A DNA stretch of 13,083 nucleotides from contig JAEWMZ010000006.1 in NCBI GenBank assembly GCA_023392995.1, positions 1 to 13,083 on the forward strand, given 5' to 3'. A model generated the notes under the pieces. That model had not been told where the DNA came from. It ran no database searches and worked only from the letters and a program-made list of their open reading frames with translations. The DNA comes from Bacillota bacterium. Lineage in GTDB: Bacteria; Bacillota; Clostridia; Lachnospirales; Lachnospiraceae. Shown piece by piece: positions 1 to 7,169 of the stretch; position 1 is the stretch's first letter, and every line of letters starts with the position of its first letter. The position numbers and the translations under genes were made by a program.

Positions 1-491
1 TCAAAGTATCTTGCAACCATCGGAGGAAGATTTGGTCTGATGTAAGGCTTATTGCCTTTGAAGTCTACCTTGGTGTATACTCTGAAAGGAACATGAACGG
101 TAGTATCCTTAATTGTACCGCCAATGCCGGAGCCCTTGGAGTTTGTGCAGGATCTTGCTGCATATTCAATATTCTTTCTAATATATCCTTCAATAAACAC
201 CTTATCTGTTCCTGCAATAAATCTGCACTGTGTTAAGAATACCTGCTTTTCAATGCGCTTGATTTCATAGGATGGCTCATTTAATCGAATTAAAGCTTCT
301 GTATCTATCTGAATTACGAATTCAGAAAGTACCTTGGGGATTTTAAAATCTCCGCCATACCAAGGATAATTTTCTGCACCAGAAAGTGTATCAGACTGAA
401 CAACACCAGCGTCACAACCAAGGTCACAGTTCGTGCTGACACTAGTTTCTGTACTTACTACTTTTGCACTATGCTCTCTACTGTTACTCAT
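1..491 (-). CDS. SPOCS/DUF3794-domain spore coat or exosporium protein (CsxC-like), C-terminus cut by window edge
   Basis: Read from ATG at 491 towards the left edge, this frame stays open for 163 codons and has no stop inside the window, so only the N-terminal part is visible. The start is fixed by an AAGGGGA ribosome binding site about 6 bases upstream. After a Ser/Thr-rich leader with a CDLGCDAG segment (about residues 23-30), the protein contains a block reading VFLTQCRFI, then KVFIEGYIRKNIEYA, then a VHVPF motif. These are the hallmarks of the SPOCS (DUF3794) domain found in clostridial spore proteins such as SipL and the CsxC-type exosporium proteins. In the known family these proteins are made in the mother cell and assembled on the spore surface. 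No signal peptide or membrane segment is visible, as expected. I infer a spore coat/exosporium structural role. The exact subfamily is uncertain because the C-terminus is missing. Confidence 0.78.
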   Translation of the reverse strand, partial: MSNSREHSAKVVSTETSVSTNCDLGCDAGVVQSDTLSGAENYPWYGGDFKIPKVLSEFVIQIDTEALIRLNEPSYEIKRIEKQVFLTQCRFIAGTDKVFIEGYIRKNIEYAARSCTNSKGSGIGGTIKDTTVHVPFRVYTKVDFKGNKPYIRPNLPPMVARYF

Positions 492-758
492 ATTAAATTC
501 CCCTTTTTTTTATTTGGATACCATGTTATATCCTAATACATATTATTCTTTTCCGTCGAAATTGTTCATATTATAAAGAAAAATAGAATACATTTTTCAT
601 CATCCGCATTAATCCATCGACCTACATCCAGGATTGCTATCCTATTATGAGATAAATTGGTAATAATTGTATTTTATCCACGCTGGGTTGTGGATGATGT
701 GGATAATTGGTAATAAATGTTATTTAAGTCCAAAGTTTTCCACATTCTCACGACAAAA
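492..758. other. Non-coding region with DnaA-box cluster and direct repeat
   Basis: No plausible gene lies here. The region separates the 5' end of the SPOCS gene from the 3' end of the Opp operon. It contains four DnaA-box-like 9-mers at 674-744 and an imperfect direct repeat (651-675 and 702-726) sharing the core attggtaata. The promoter of the SPOCS gene must lie in the left half (about 500-620, read leftward), but I could not identify convincing sigma-A or sporulation-sigma elements. Confidence 0.6.
674..744. promoter_or_regulatory. Cluster of DnaA-box-like 9-mers
   Basis: Against the consensus TTATCCACA there is a TTATCCACG at 674-682, a TGTGGATGA (reverse strand, one mismatch) at 689-697, a perfect TGTGGATAA (reverse strand) at 698-706 directly abutting it, and a TTTTCCACA at 736-744. 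Two of the boxes are head-to-tail with no spacer. No dnaA, dnaN or other replication gene lies in the window, so this is more likely a DnaA-binding regulatory or titration site than oriC. Binding is an inference from sequence only. Confidence 0.45.
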
Positions 759-785
759 GCCGATATATATCTGGCATATATCGGC
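759..785 (-). terminator. Rho-independent terminator of the Opp operon
   Basis: This is a perfect 10-bp inverted repeat, GCCGATATAT (759-768) and ATATATCGGC (776-785), with a 7-base loop. Read on the minus strand it lies 32 bases past the oppA stop codon and is followed by a short TTTT run. On the plus strand it is followed by TTCTAT, a weaker tract. Confidence 0.8.
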
Positions 786-816
786 TTCTATAATTACATA
801 CATGAAATTATTGTCG

Positions 817-2808
817 TTATTTTATTGGCTCTTTCGCAGTCAGTTCAATCAGATGAAGTGTTTGCTTCCTATCATTTGATATATTCTCATAGTTCTTAAC
901 ACGATTATTTACAGCCACCAGCCCAATTCTCCAAAAGATCGGAATTGCCGGCGCTTCCTCAAAGAAGGCCTCCTGCCATTCCTTATATTTGTGAATTAAA
1001 AACTGGTGATCCCAGGCTCTGTCGGAGGAAATCTGACTTATAATAACATCAAAGATATCACTTGTATATCTGGTGTAGTTTGCTGCCGAATTACGCCCCC
1101 ATAATACGGATGGATCTGGATTGTATCCGGTACTCCAGCCCGCATCATACATATCTATCACAGGGTCATCACCTTCGATTGCTTCATAGAAGGCATTGAA
1201 TTCACTCAAACGCCCCTGGTATAGTTGTATCCGAAGCCCCACATCTCTCCAGCATTGAATTTTATACTGTGCAATCACATCCCCATTCTCCCCATCCATC
1301 ATTGCCCAGACAATCGTCAATTTTTCACCCTTTGGATTCTCACGGTAACCATCACCATCCACATCCAGGTAACCTGCTTCCTCCAACAGCTGCTTTGCCT
1401 TAGCTGGATTATATCCGTATCCGCGCAGCTCCGTATTCTGATATTCCCCATGTCTTGGGGTAATAACCGATGTTGCCGGAAAGCATAGCCCATGATAAAT
1501 ATATTGTGCAATGGACTGATTATCAACCGCATACCCGATCGCCTGACGAAGCTTTACATTTGCCATCTTGGAACTGGGGTCATAGACATTTTCATTGTTT
1601 TTTGCACTCCAGGTTCCCAGCTTAAAGCCGGTATAGGTAAAGGAGGTCTGTATCTGCCCTAAATACTGATAATTCGTTGGCTCCATATAATCCGGATATT
1701 GCTGCGCAGAAAAATCAGCCACATCAAATTTCCCTTCCTTCATTGCGGCTGGAACCAGCTCAGGCTTTACGACCGTTATTGTTACTCCCTCCAGCTTCGG
1801 CTTTCCTCGCCAATAATCATCAAAGCATTCCAGCTCCACGGACTCGCCAGGCACAATATTTTTTACCTTAAAAGGACCAAAGCCCAGGGGCTTTATCCTG
1901 GTTCTCGCATCCCCAGCCATATCTTTAACCAAAATATCCTTATAATAATGCTTCGGTATTGGATTGGTCCAGAAGCCGCCCACCAGAATGGAAGGGTAGA
2001 ATTCTTTAAAATGTATGATCAATGTCATTCCATCCTCTGACAGCTCCAGCCCGGATATCGTGTCGGCTTTTCCGGCGTGAAATTCCTCCACACCCTTAAT
2101 ATTCGTAAAGGTCTGATTATACCGGAAGCCCTCATAATTCTTATTACATATCACCTCATATGCAAAGACCAAATCGTCCAGGGTAACGGACACTCCATCT
2201 TGCCACTTCACTCCGCTTCTCATATGCAGTGTCACAGTTTTAGAATCTATATCATAATCATAGGTAGCCGCTCCATCCTGATCCGCCATAAAATTTTCAT
2301 CATAGCTGAGTAACCCTTCTGAAAACCAGCTTAAAATCCCTGCATCATTATTATCTTCATAAAAGCAAGGATTCAGTACCCCTGCAAAAGCAGAGCTGCT
2401 TGCCAGGGCAACCTTTAGGATACCTCCCGGAATTGCAGGATTGGGATTCGTTACTGTATCCGGAAAATTTGCAGCAACCGTTTTTGCTGTAGTCATCCCT
2501 CTTGCTCCATCTTGTGTTGCCTCTGCCTGAGCTTTACCTGCTTTCTCCTTGGAAGCCTTATCCCATCCTAAGGCTTTCCCCAAGGTATTATTTACCGAAT
2601 TATCTTCTATATTATCTACTATATTGTCTACTCTATTATCATCTGCATTACCCGCTGTACTAACTACCATATTATCTACCATACTATCTACTGCACTATC
2701 TACTGTACTATCTGCCGTATCATCAGCAGCATTTTTCACATATCTGGGAAACAATGCCGCTATCAGCACGAGCACCAGCGCCCCTGTTAATAACTTTCTT
2801 ATCTTCAT
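817..2808 (-). CDS. oppA: Oligopeptide ABC transporter substrate-binding protein (SBP family 5), non-lipoprotein with repeat linker
   Basis: This 663-residue protein is an extracytoplasmic peptide-binding protein of the SBP_bac_5 (OppA/DppA) family. It captures peptides and hands them to the OppB-OppC permease. An N-terminal hydrophobic helix (about 5-20) follows a basic MKIRK start. The binding domain runs from about residue 125 to 655, with family-typical segments such as VTLHMRSGVKWQDG (192-205), GFGPFKV (309-315), and LLEEAGYLDVDGDGYRE (474-490). There is no lipobox: the first Cys is at 148, far inside the domain. The protein must therefore be secreted or held by its uncleaved helix. Residues 29-76 form twelve four-residue units of the form D-N/S-x-V. 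It is the last gene of the operon, 20 bases after oppC, with AAGGAG 13 bases before the ATG, a slightly long spacing. Peptide transport is a secure family-level call, but preference for oligo- or dipeptides cannot be read. Confidence 0.9.
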   Translation of the reverse strand: MKIRKLLTGALVLVLIAALFPRYVKNAADDTADSTVDSAVDSMVDNMVVSTAGNADDNRVDNIVDNIEDNSVNNTLGKALGWDKASKEKAGKAQAEATQDGARGMTTAKTVAANFPDTVTNPNPAIPGGILKVALASSSAFAGVLNPCFYEDNNDAGILSWFSEGLLSYDENFMADQDGAATYDYDIDSKTVTLHMRSGVKWQDGVSVTLDDLVFAYEVICNKNYEGFRYNQTFTNIKGVEEFHAGKADTISGLELSEDGMTLIIHFKEFYPSILVGGFWTNPIPKHYYKDILVKDMAGDARTRIKPLGFGPFKVKNIVPGESVELECFDDYWRGKPKLEGVTITVVKPELVPAAMKEGKFDVADFSAQQYPDYMEPTNYQYLGQIQTSFTYTGFKLGTWSAKNNENVYDPSSKMANVKLRQAIGYAVDNQSIAQYIYHGLCFPATSVITPRHGEYQNTELRGYGYNPAKAKQLLEEAGYLDVDGDGYRENPKGEKLTIVWAMMDGENGDVIAQYKIQCWRDVGLRIQLYQGRLSEFNAFYEAIEGDDPVIDMYDAGWSTGYNPDPSVLWGRNSAANYTRYTSDIFDVIISQISSDRAWDHQFLIHKYKEWQEAFFEEAPAIPIFWRIGLVAVNNRVKNYENISNDRKQTLHLIELTAKEPIK
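2581..2724 (-). repeat. 12-bp tandem repeat array, 12 degenerate units, within oppA
   Basis: Twelve in-frame units of 12 bp encode tetrapeptides of the form [DN]-[SN]-x-[VA], for example DSTV, DSAV, DSMV, DNMV, DNRV, DNIV and DNSV (residues 29-76). The plus strand shows it as recurring ctatctact-like blocks. Units have diverged from one another, so the array looks old rather than freshly expanded. Because the unit is a multiple of three, changes in copy number would alter linker length without breaking the frame. Confidence 0.85.
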
Positions 2809-2828
2809 GCTTCTAACTCATCTCCTTA

Positions 2829-3809
2829 TTAAGCAGCTCTTTGCTTTGAATCAGCTGCACGCTTCACTGCCTGCCCAATAAAATTAATACACAACATTAT
2901 TATAAAAATAAATAAGGCTGCCGGCAGCCATTGCCACCATCTTCGTTGAATGTTCTCAGGAGTCGCCGCATAGCCGATTAGGGTTCCCAGACTCGGCGTG
3001 TTAAAGGGTAATCCAAAGCCCAGAAAGGTAAGCCCTGTCTCCAAGCCCATATTTCCCGCCAGGCTTAAGGTTAGATTAACGATAATCATGGATCCGATGT
3101 TAGGCAGTACCTCCCGGAACATGATTACTATATTCCTGGTACCCAGGGTCTTGGAGGCCTGAACATAATCCAGGCTATTTTGCTGTAATGTCTTTGCACG
3201 GATCAATCTGGCATCCGAGATCCAGCTGAAGGCAGAAACAATGAGGATAAAGGTAGTCACATTATAATTTGGTATTAAAGATACTAATACAATAATAAAC
3301 ATCAGTCTTGGCAGCATGGAGATAAAATCCAGCACGCGCATAATAATATGATCTACCCTCCCCCCATAAAAGCCTGCGCATAGTCCCACCAGGGTGCCTA
3401 TCACCCCTCCGAACAAGGTTACTCCAAAGGCGATCAGAAAGGAATTCCTGGCTCCCATAAAAAGCTGGGGCAGCATATCACGCCCCGAGCCATCTGTGCC
3501 CAGTCGATACTGCGCTGATGGCGGTTGATTGAGGGTAGCCAGATTGATTCTTGTAACATCTGGGGATGTAAGAAAGGTAGCGCAGATAAAAACTGTCAGT
3601 AAAATTGCGATAAGTATTAGAAGAGCGCTTCCAGCTGCTTTATCCTCCTTAAGCTCTTTCGCAATTAATTGCAAAAAGGAAGGCACCTTCATAGACGCAA
3701 CATCCTCCACCGGTATTCTTTTCTCTTCCTTACTATTATCTTTTTTTATGTAATCAATTTGTGTGTTACTTTTCGCATTATTTTTTTTATTAACATTTCC
3801 CTTTTCCAT
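2829..3809 (-). CDS. oppC: Peptide ABC transporter permease, OppC/DppC type
   Basis: One of the two membrane-spanning subunits of the importer, forming the translocation channel with OppB. The 326-residue form starts at ATG 3809, where GGAGG (3819-3823) sits 9 bases upstream. A TTG at 3818 would abut the GGAGG directly and is unlikely to be used. Residues 1-58 are an unusually long, Lys/Asn-rich cytoplasmic tail, and codons 8-9 fall in a run of eight A. The first membrane segment is at about 60-81, followed by the family motif LGTDGSGRD (103-111) and the BPD transmembrane core (about 120-315). The EAA coupling loop is near 217-238 (QASKTLGTRN...REVLPNI), where an ATPase docks. It lies 197 bases downstream of oppB, an unusual gap for this operon, and 20 bases upstream of oppA. 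Confidence 0.92.
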   Translation of the reverse strand: MEKGNVNKKNNAKSNTQIDYIKKDNSKEEKRIPVEDVASMKVPSFLQLIAKELKEDKAAGSALLILIAILLTVFICATFLTSPDVTRINLATLNQPPSAQYRLGTDGSGRDMLPQLFMGARNSFLIAFGVTLFGGVIGTLVGLCAGFYGGRVDHIIMRVLDFISMLPRLMFIIVLVSLIPNYNVTTFILIVSAFSWISDARLIRAKTLQQNSLDYVQASKTLGTRNIVIMFREVLPNIGSMIIVNLTLSLAGNMGLETGLTFLGFGLPFNTPSLGTLIGYAATPENIQRRWWQWLPAALFIFIIMLCINFIGQAVKRAADSKQRAA

Positions 3810-3818
3810 GAGAGGCAA

Positions 3819-3823
3819 CCTCC
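3819..3823 (-). promoter_or_regulatory. Ribosome binding site that decides the oppC start
   Basis: GGAGG on the minus strand lies immediately before a TTG and 9 bases before the ATG at 3809. The spacing favours the ATG. Confidence 0.75.
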
Positions 3824-4006
3824 ATTCTCATATCAGCATCTTTTCGTCGAGATAGCGCGATCCCTAAGACGGTTTTCTTACAGCCAATCCGGGCTTCTAC
3901 AGTAATTTCAGCAATCGGTTTCCGGGAATAATACCGTCTGGTTGATAAAGTTTACCCCTGCTGCCGACAAGCTTTCAGTCTATAAAGCAGTCACCAGCCA
4001 TAGCAC
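3824..4006 (-). other. Long oppB-oppC intercistronic region with a start-less open frame
   Basis: Most of the 197-base gap between the oppB stop and the oppC start. It holds an inverted repeat AGACGGT (3867-3873) / ACCGTCT (3933-3939) enclosing about 59 bases that also contain CCGG blocks, so the mRNA could fold here. One minus-strand frame is open for 53 codons (3951-3793) and reads like protein (SRKPIAEITVEARIG...), but the only in-frame start codons are ATGs near its end. It may be a gene remnant or chance. No terminator with a T-run is visible, so read-through from oppB to oppC is expected. Confidence 0.4.
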
Positions 4007-4969
4007 TTATTTTATTCTTATTCTGGGATCCACAATGCTCATTATAAGATCTGATAGCAGTGTGCCTAAAACCGTCAGCAGCGCAAATAAAATAATCAAA
4101 GCATTCACTACTGCATAATCCCTTCTCAGAATCGATTCGATAAAGAGTCTGCCCATACCGGGATAGGAGAAGATGTACTCAATAAAAATAGAGCCGCCCA
4201 GCAAAAATGCGATATCATAGCCCATAAAGCTGGCAATCGGTAACATCGCATTTCGAAAAATATGTCTGGAGAAAACACTGGACTCCGGCACCCCTTTGGA
4301 ACGCGCAGTGGTGACAAAATCCGAATTTTTATAATCAATGATTTCACTTCTAAGAAATTGGATTGTTCCGATGGTATATAGAAGACCTCCCGTTAGAGCC
4401 GGAAGTATCATATGATAAATTCGGTCTTTGTAATAAGGCAGGGTTCCGGTTATATACTCTGCTGTAACGCTTCCGCCCATAGGGAACCAGCGAAGCTTAA
4501 ATGAAAAAACGAATATATTCATCAGACCAAAGACCACCGTAGGCATTGCCAGCGCAATAAAGGTATAAAAAACGATTGCTTTATCCGCCAGCCTATTCTG
4601 ATACCGGCCCGCGATAATTCCCAGGAGAATCCCCACAAAATAGGAGATGAAGGCAGTCATAAGTGCCAGCCAAAAGGTATTACCGGCACGCTGACCAATC
4701 AGCTTTAGCACGGGAAGCTTATAAGCTGTACTCTCCCCCAAATCTCCGTGCAAAGCCTTCCAGGCCCACCTGCCGTATTTGACGTACCAGGGGTCATAAT
4801 ATCCCCACTGCTGCCGCAGCTCCTCCAGCCGGGCAGGTGAAACATTTGGGTCAATTTTACCGGTAAGTGCATCTCCAGGCATAAAGCTGGCAAGCAAAAA
4901 GATCAGTAAACTTAAGATTATGATCTGTGGGATTAATATTAGAATTCTTCGTATTATTGTTTTCCCCAT
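4007..4969 (-). CDS. oppB: Peptide ABC transporter permease, OppB/DppB type
   Basis: The first permease subunit of the peptide importer, 320 residues, close to the family's usual 305-340. The start at 4969 has AAGGGAG 7 bases upstream. The first membrane helix (about 8-28) is followed by the OppB-type extracytoplasmic segment with MPGDALTGK (30-38), LREQ-like LRQQWGYYDP (51-60) and GDLGES (75-80). Five further helices lie at about 98-120, 130-158, 185-205, 245-266 and 286-312. The EAA loop is at about 218-245 (FVTTARSKGV...FRNAMLPI), contacting an ATPase. The conserved VDPRIR ending is present (313-318). It lies 15 bases after oppF, so the two are almost certainly co-transcribed. Confidence 0.93.
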   Translation of the reverse strand: MGKTIIRRILILIPQIIILSLLIFLLASFMPGDALTGKIDPNVSPARLEELRQQWGYYDPWYVKYGRWAWKALHGDLGESTAYKLPVLKLIGQRAGNTFWLALMTAFISYFVGILLGIIAGRYQNRLADKAIVFYTFIALAMPTVVFGLMNIFVFSFKLRWFPMGGSVTAEYITGTLPYYKDRIYHMILPALTGGLLYTIGTIQFLRSEIIDYKNSDFVTTARSKGVPESSVFSRHIFRNAMLPIASFMGYDIAFLLGGSIFIEYIFSYPGMGRLFIESILRRDYAVVNALIILFALLTVLGTLLSDLIMSIVDPRIRIK

Positions 4970-4984
4970 ACCTCATCTCCCTTT

Positions 4985-5911
4985 CTAGGGCAAAGCTACA
5001 AAATGATTATCACCTATTTTCTTCAAATCATAGACCTGATTATCCTTAGTATAATACTGATCCTGCTTTAAGCTATACTCCTGCGCCACCCGATCCCGTA
5101 TTCCTTGCAGTTCATTTCGTTTATTCGGGTTCATATTCGGTATTGCAGCAATTAATCGTCTGGTATATACATGCATGGGCTGTTGATATATTTGATTTTT
5201 ACTGCCCATTTCTACAAACCGACCCTTTTGCATGATCGCTATCCTGGAACACATATGCTCAACCACACCAAGATCATGGCTGATAAATAGAAAAGCAAGA
5301 TTATACTCCTGCTGAATGTCCTTCATAAAGTTTAGTACCTGAGCCTGTACCGAGAGGTCAAGTGCGGAAACTGGTTCATCTGCAATAATCAGCTTCGGTC
5401 TTAAGGCCATGGCTCTGGCAATTCCAATCCGCTGTCTTTGACCCCCGGAAAATTCATGGGGATACTTTAAGATATTTTCCGGTGCCAAGCCTACAATATG
5501 AAGCAGCTCCTCCACCTTTCTCCGTTCCTGGCGCGGTGTTAAATGTTCAAAATTACGGATCGGCTCCGCCACGATATCCAACACCCTTTTCTTTGGATTT
5601 AAAGAGGAGTATGCATCCTGAAAAATCATCTGAACACCCCTGCGATAGGGTGAGCGGTTTTTCCCCACAAAGCCGGTGATATCCTCTCCTTGATAGCGGA
5701 TCTGTCCTGCGGTAAGCTTTGTCAGTCCAATTACTGCTTTACCGGTGGTGCTTTTTCCGGACCCCGATTCTCCCACTAGTCCAAAGGTTTTCCCCTCTTC
5801 CACGAAGAAGGATATCCCATCCACGGCTTTTACATAAGCTTGCACCTGCCCCAGAATCCCTCCCCGGATTGGGTAATAGACCTTTAAATCTTCTACCTCT
5901 AACAATGGCAT
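4985..5911 (-). CDS. oppF: Peptide ABC transporter ATP-binding protein, OppF/DppF type
   Basis: One of the two ATPases that power peptide import. I chose the ATG at 5911, giving 308 residues, because GGGGGAGG lies 6 bases upstream and the protein then opens with MPLLEVEDLKVYYP, typical of OppF. The longer form from 5956 adds 15 atypical residues with a poor ribosome site. Walker A GESGSGKST is at 47-55, Q-loop Gln98, signature FSGGQ at 154-158, Walker B LIIADEP at 174-180, and H-loop His212. The YPIRGG insert (13-18) and the oligopeptide C-terminal region (from about 240) mark the OppF subtype. All catalytic elements are intact. The C-terminal tail has no Cys cluster. It follows oppD after 110 bases containing a long hairpin. 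Confidence 0.93.
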   Translation of the reverse strand: MPLLEVEDLKVYYPIRGGILGQVQAYVKAVDGISFFVEEGKTFGLVGESGSGKSTTGKAVIGLTKLTAGQIRYQGEDITGFVGKNRSPYRRGVQMIFQDAYSSLNPKKRVLDIVAEPIRNFEHLTPRQERRKVEELLHIVGLAPENILKYPHEFSGGQRQRIGIARAMALRPKLIIADEPVSALDLSVQAQVLNFMKDIQQEYNLAFLFISHDLGVVEHMCSRIAIMQKGRFVEMGSKNQIYQQPMHVYTRRLIAAIPNMNPNKRNELQGIRDRVAQEYSLKQDQYYTKDNQVYDLKKIGDNHFVALP

Positions 5912-5975
5912 TATATTCCTCCCCCATTCCTCTAATAACAGAATTATAAATTCCATAAGGTTTATCCTAGGGTAT

Positions 5976-6003
5976 GTCTGAAAACTGCAATAAGTTTTCA
6001 GAC
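5976..6003. repeat. Perfect 11-bp inverted repeat (hairpin) between oppD and oppF
   Basis: GTCTGAAAACT (5976-5986) and AGTTTTCAGAC (5993-6003) pair perfectly around a 6-base loop, with one more A-T pair outside (5975/6004). Neither side has a T-run, so it is not a classical terminator. It could be an mRNA processing or stability hairpin that sets the relative levels of OppD and OppF, or a copy of a dispersed palindromic repeat. Confidence 0.7.
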
Positions 6004-6021
6004 ACGCCTCAGGTGGAATGA

Positions 6022-7062
6022 TTACTTCTTAACTACCTTAACAGACGTTTTCATCGGTGCCTTCCCCGGCTCCAGATAAAAGTTCTTATAGCAGGAGCAT
6101 AGGACAAGATGTCCCGGCTTTACCTCATGATACTGAGGTATCGGCTCATGGCAGTCGTCAGCAAGCCAGGAGATGCGGGGTGCAAAACGGCACCCTTGCC
6201 GTCTCATAGCAATAAGAGAGGGTACCATCCCCTCAATAACCGACAGTCGTCTATCTCCATTGCCCCTCCAAAAGGCGGCCGGCCTGGAAGCTAGCAGTGA
6301 TTTGGTGTAGGGGTGCAGCGGATTTGTAAATATCTCTCTTACATCTGCCGTTTCTACGATTTGCCCGGCGTACATAACGCCAACCCGGTCTGCCAGCTCT
6401 GCCACCACACCAAGATCATGGGTAATTAATATAATTCCTGCCTTCATTTCTCTTTGAAGCGTTCTTAATAAATTCAGAATTTGAGCCTGAATTGTAACGT
6501 CCAAAGCTGTTGTCGGTTCATCCGCAATGATCAGGGACGGCTTACAGGCCAGGGCAATTGCTATCATTGCCCTCTGTCTCATTCCACCCGACAACTCGTG
6601 AGGGAACTGGTGATAAGTAAGAAGGGGAGCTTGTATTCCCACCTGTGTCAATAGCTCCAGCGCTCGTTCCTTTCTTTCACGATGATTTTTCCCCGTATGA
6701 TAGAACAAGACCTCTTCAATCTGTGCACCAATTTTCATTAAAGGATTTAAAGCAGTGAGAGGATCTTGAAAAATCATACCTATATCCCCTCCTCTGACTT
6801 TATTCAGCTCCTCCTCCCCCAGACTCAATATCTCTTTCCCTTTAAAGCGGACACTGCCCTCGGTCTTCGTATATGCCTTATTATGTAGATTTAAAATAGA
6901 AAGAGCCAGCGCACTTTTTCCGCAGCCTGACTCACCCACGATCGCAAAAACTTCATTTTCATTCATTTGAATGGAAACCCCATCGACAGCGGCATAATAG
7001 GTTCCTTGAATACAAAAAGAAACTACCAGATCACTGATTCGTAACAGCTCTTTCCCTGACAT
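6022..7062 (-). CDS. oppD: Peptide ABC transporter ATP-binding protein, OppD/DppD type
   Basis: The first gene of the operon encodes the OppD-type ATPase. I prefer the ATG at 7062 (346 residues, MSGKELLRISDLVVSF), which matches the family N-terminus. The frame is open back to a TTG at 7122, and a GTG at 7074 behind AGAGGA is also possible, so the start is uncertain by up to 20 codons. Walker A GESGCGKS is at 43-50, Q-loop Gln99, signature LSGGMRQR at 157-164, Walker B LIIADEP at 177-183, and H-loop His215. The oligopeptide C-terminal domain follows NPLHPYTKSLL (247-257). The usual cysteine cluster is incomplete: Cys291, Cys304, Cys322 and Cys324 are present, but the Cys of the usual PRC is Ile297. 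Transcription probably starts in the 7100-7250 region. Confidence 0.9.
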   Translation of the reverse strand: MSGKELLRISDLVVSFCIQGTYYAAVDGVSIQMNENEVFAIVGESGCGKSALALSILNLHNKAYTKTEGSVRFKGKEILSLGEEELNKVRGGDIGMIFQDPLTALNPLMKIGAQIEEVLFYHTGKNHRERKERALELLTQVGIQAPLLTYHQFPHELSGGMRQRAMIAIALACKPSLIIADEPTTALDVTIQAQILNLLRTLQREMKAGIILITHDLGVVAELADRVGVMYAGQIVETADVREIFTNPLHPYTKSLLASRPAAFWRGNGDRRLSVIEGMVPSLIAMRRQGCRFAPRISWLADDCHEPIPQYHEVKPGHLVLCSCYKNFYLEPGKAPMKTSVKVVKK

Positions 7063-7121
7063 ACCTGCTCTCACTTCTATATTTCTTCCTCTTATTATCC
7101 ATATATTTTTCACCTTCTGCA

Positions 7122-7150
7122 AATATACCCAACTTAAATCAAAATGACTA
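7122..7150 (-). promoter_or_regulatory. Candidate sigma-A promoter of the Opp operon
   Basis: On the minus strand TAGTCA (7145-7150, 4/6 to TTGACA) is followed after 17 bases by TATATT (7122-7127, 5/6 to TATAAT). This would give a leader of about 50 bases before the oppD ATG at 7062. It is the best spaced pair I found, but such matches are common in AT-rich DNA. Confidence 0.35.
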
Positions 7151-7169
7151 GATTGTTATGGGTATTAAA

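Noticed and set aside
554..560. Spo0A-box-like CGTCGAA upstream of the SPOCS gene
   Set aside because: A single 6/7 match to TGTCGAA is expected by chance. Late spore-surface genes are normally controlled by mother-cell sigma factors rather than directly by Spo0A.
651..744. Chromosomal replication origin
   Set aside because: The DnaA-box cluster is suggestive, but there is no dnaA, dnaN, recF or rpmH gene, and no convincing AT-rich unwinding array beside the boxes.
667..899. Two small plus-strand open frames across the Opp terminator and the oppA 3' end
   Set aside because: They cross the terminator hairpin, overlap real coding sequence antisense, and lack ribosome sites.
2581..2724. CRISPR-like repeat array
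   Set aside because: The units are contiguous, degenerate, in frame and lie inside a coding gene. There are no spacers and no cas genes.
2549..2881. Plus-strand frame of 110 codons rich in Leu-Ser-Thr-Ile repeats
   Set aside because: It is the antisense shadow of the oppA 12-bp repeat. The repetitive peptide is a by-product of the array.
3810..3818. Upstream TTG start for oppC
   Set aside because: GGAGG ends directly at the TTG with no spacing, whereas the ATG at 3809 has the usual 9-base spacing.
5912..5956. Longer oppF start at 5956
   Set aside because: It has no good ribosome site and would add residues not seen in the family. The start at 5911 has GGGGGAGG at good spacing.
5975..6004. 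Rho-independent terminator splitting the Opp operon
   Set aside because: The stem is strong, but there is no T-run on either strand and the downstream genes have no evident separate promoter.
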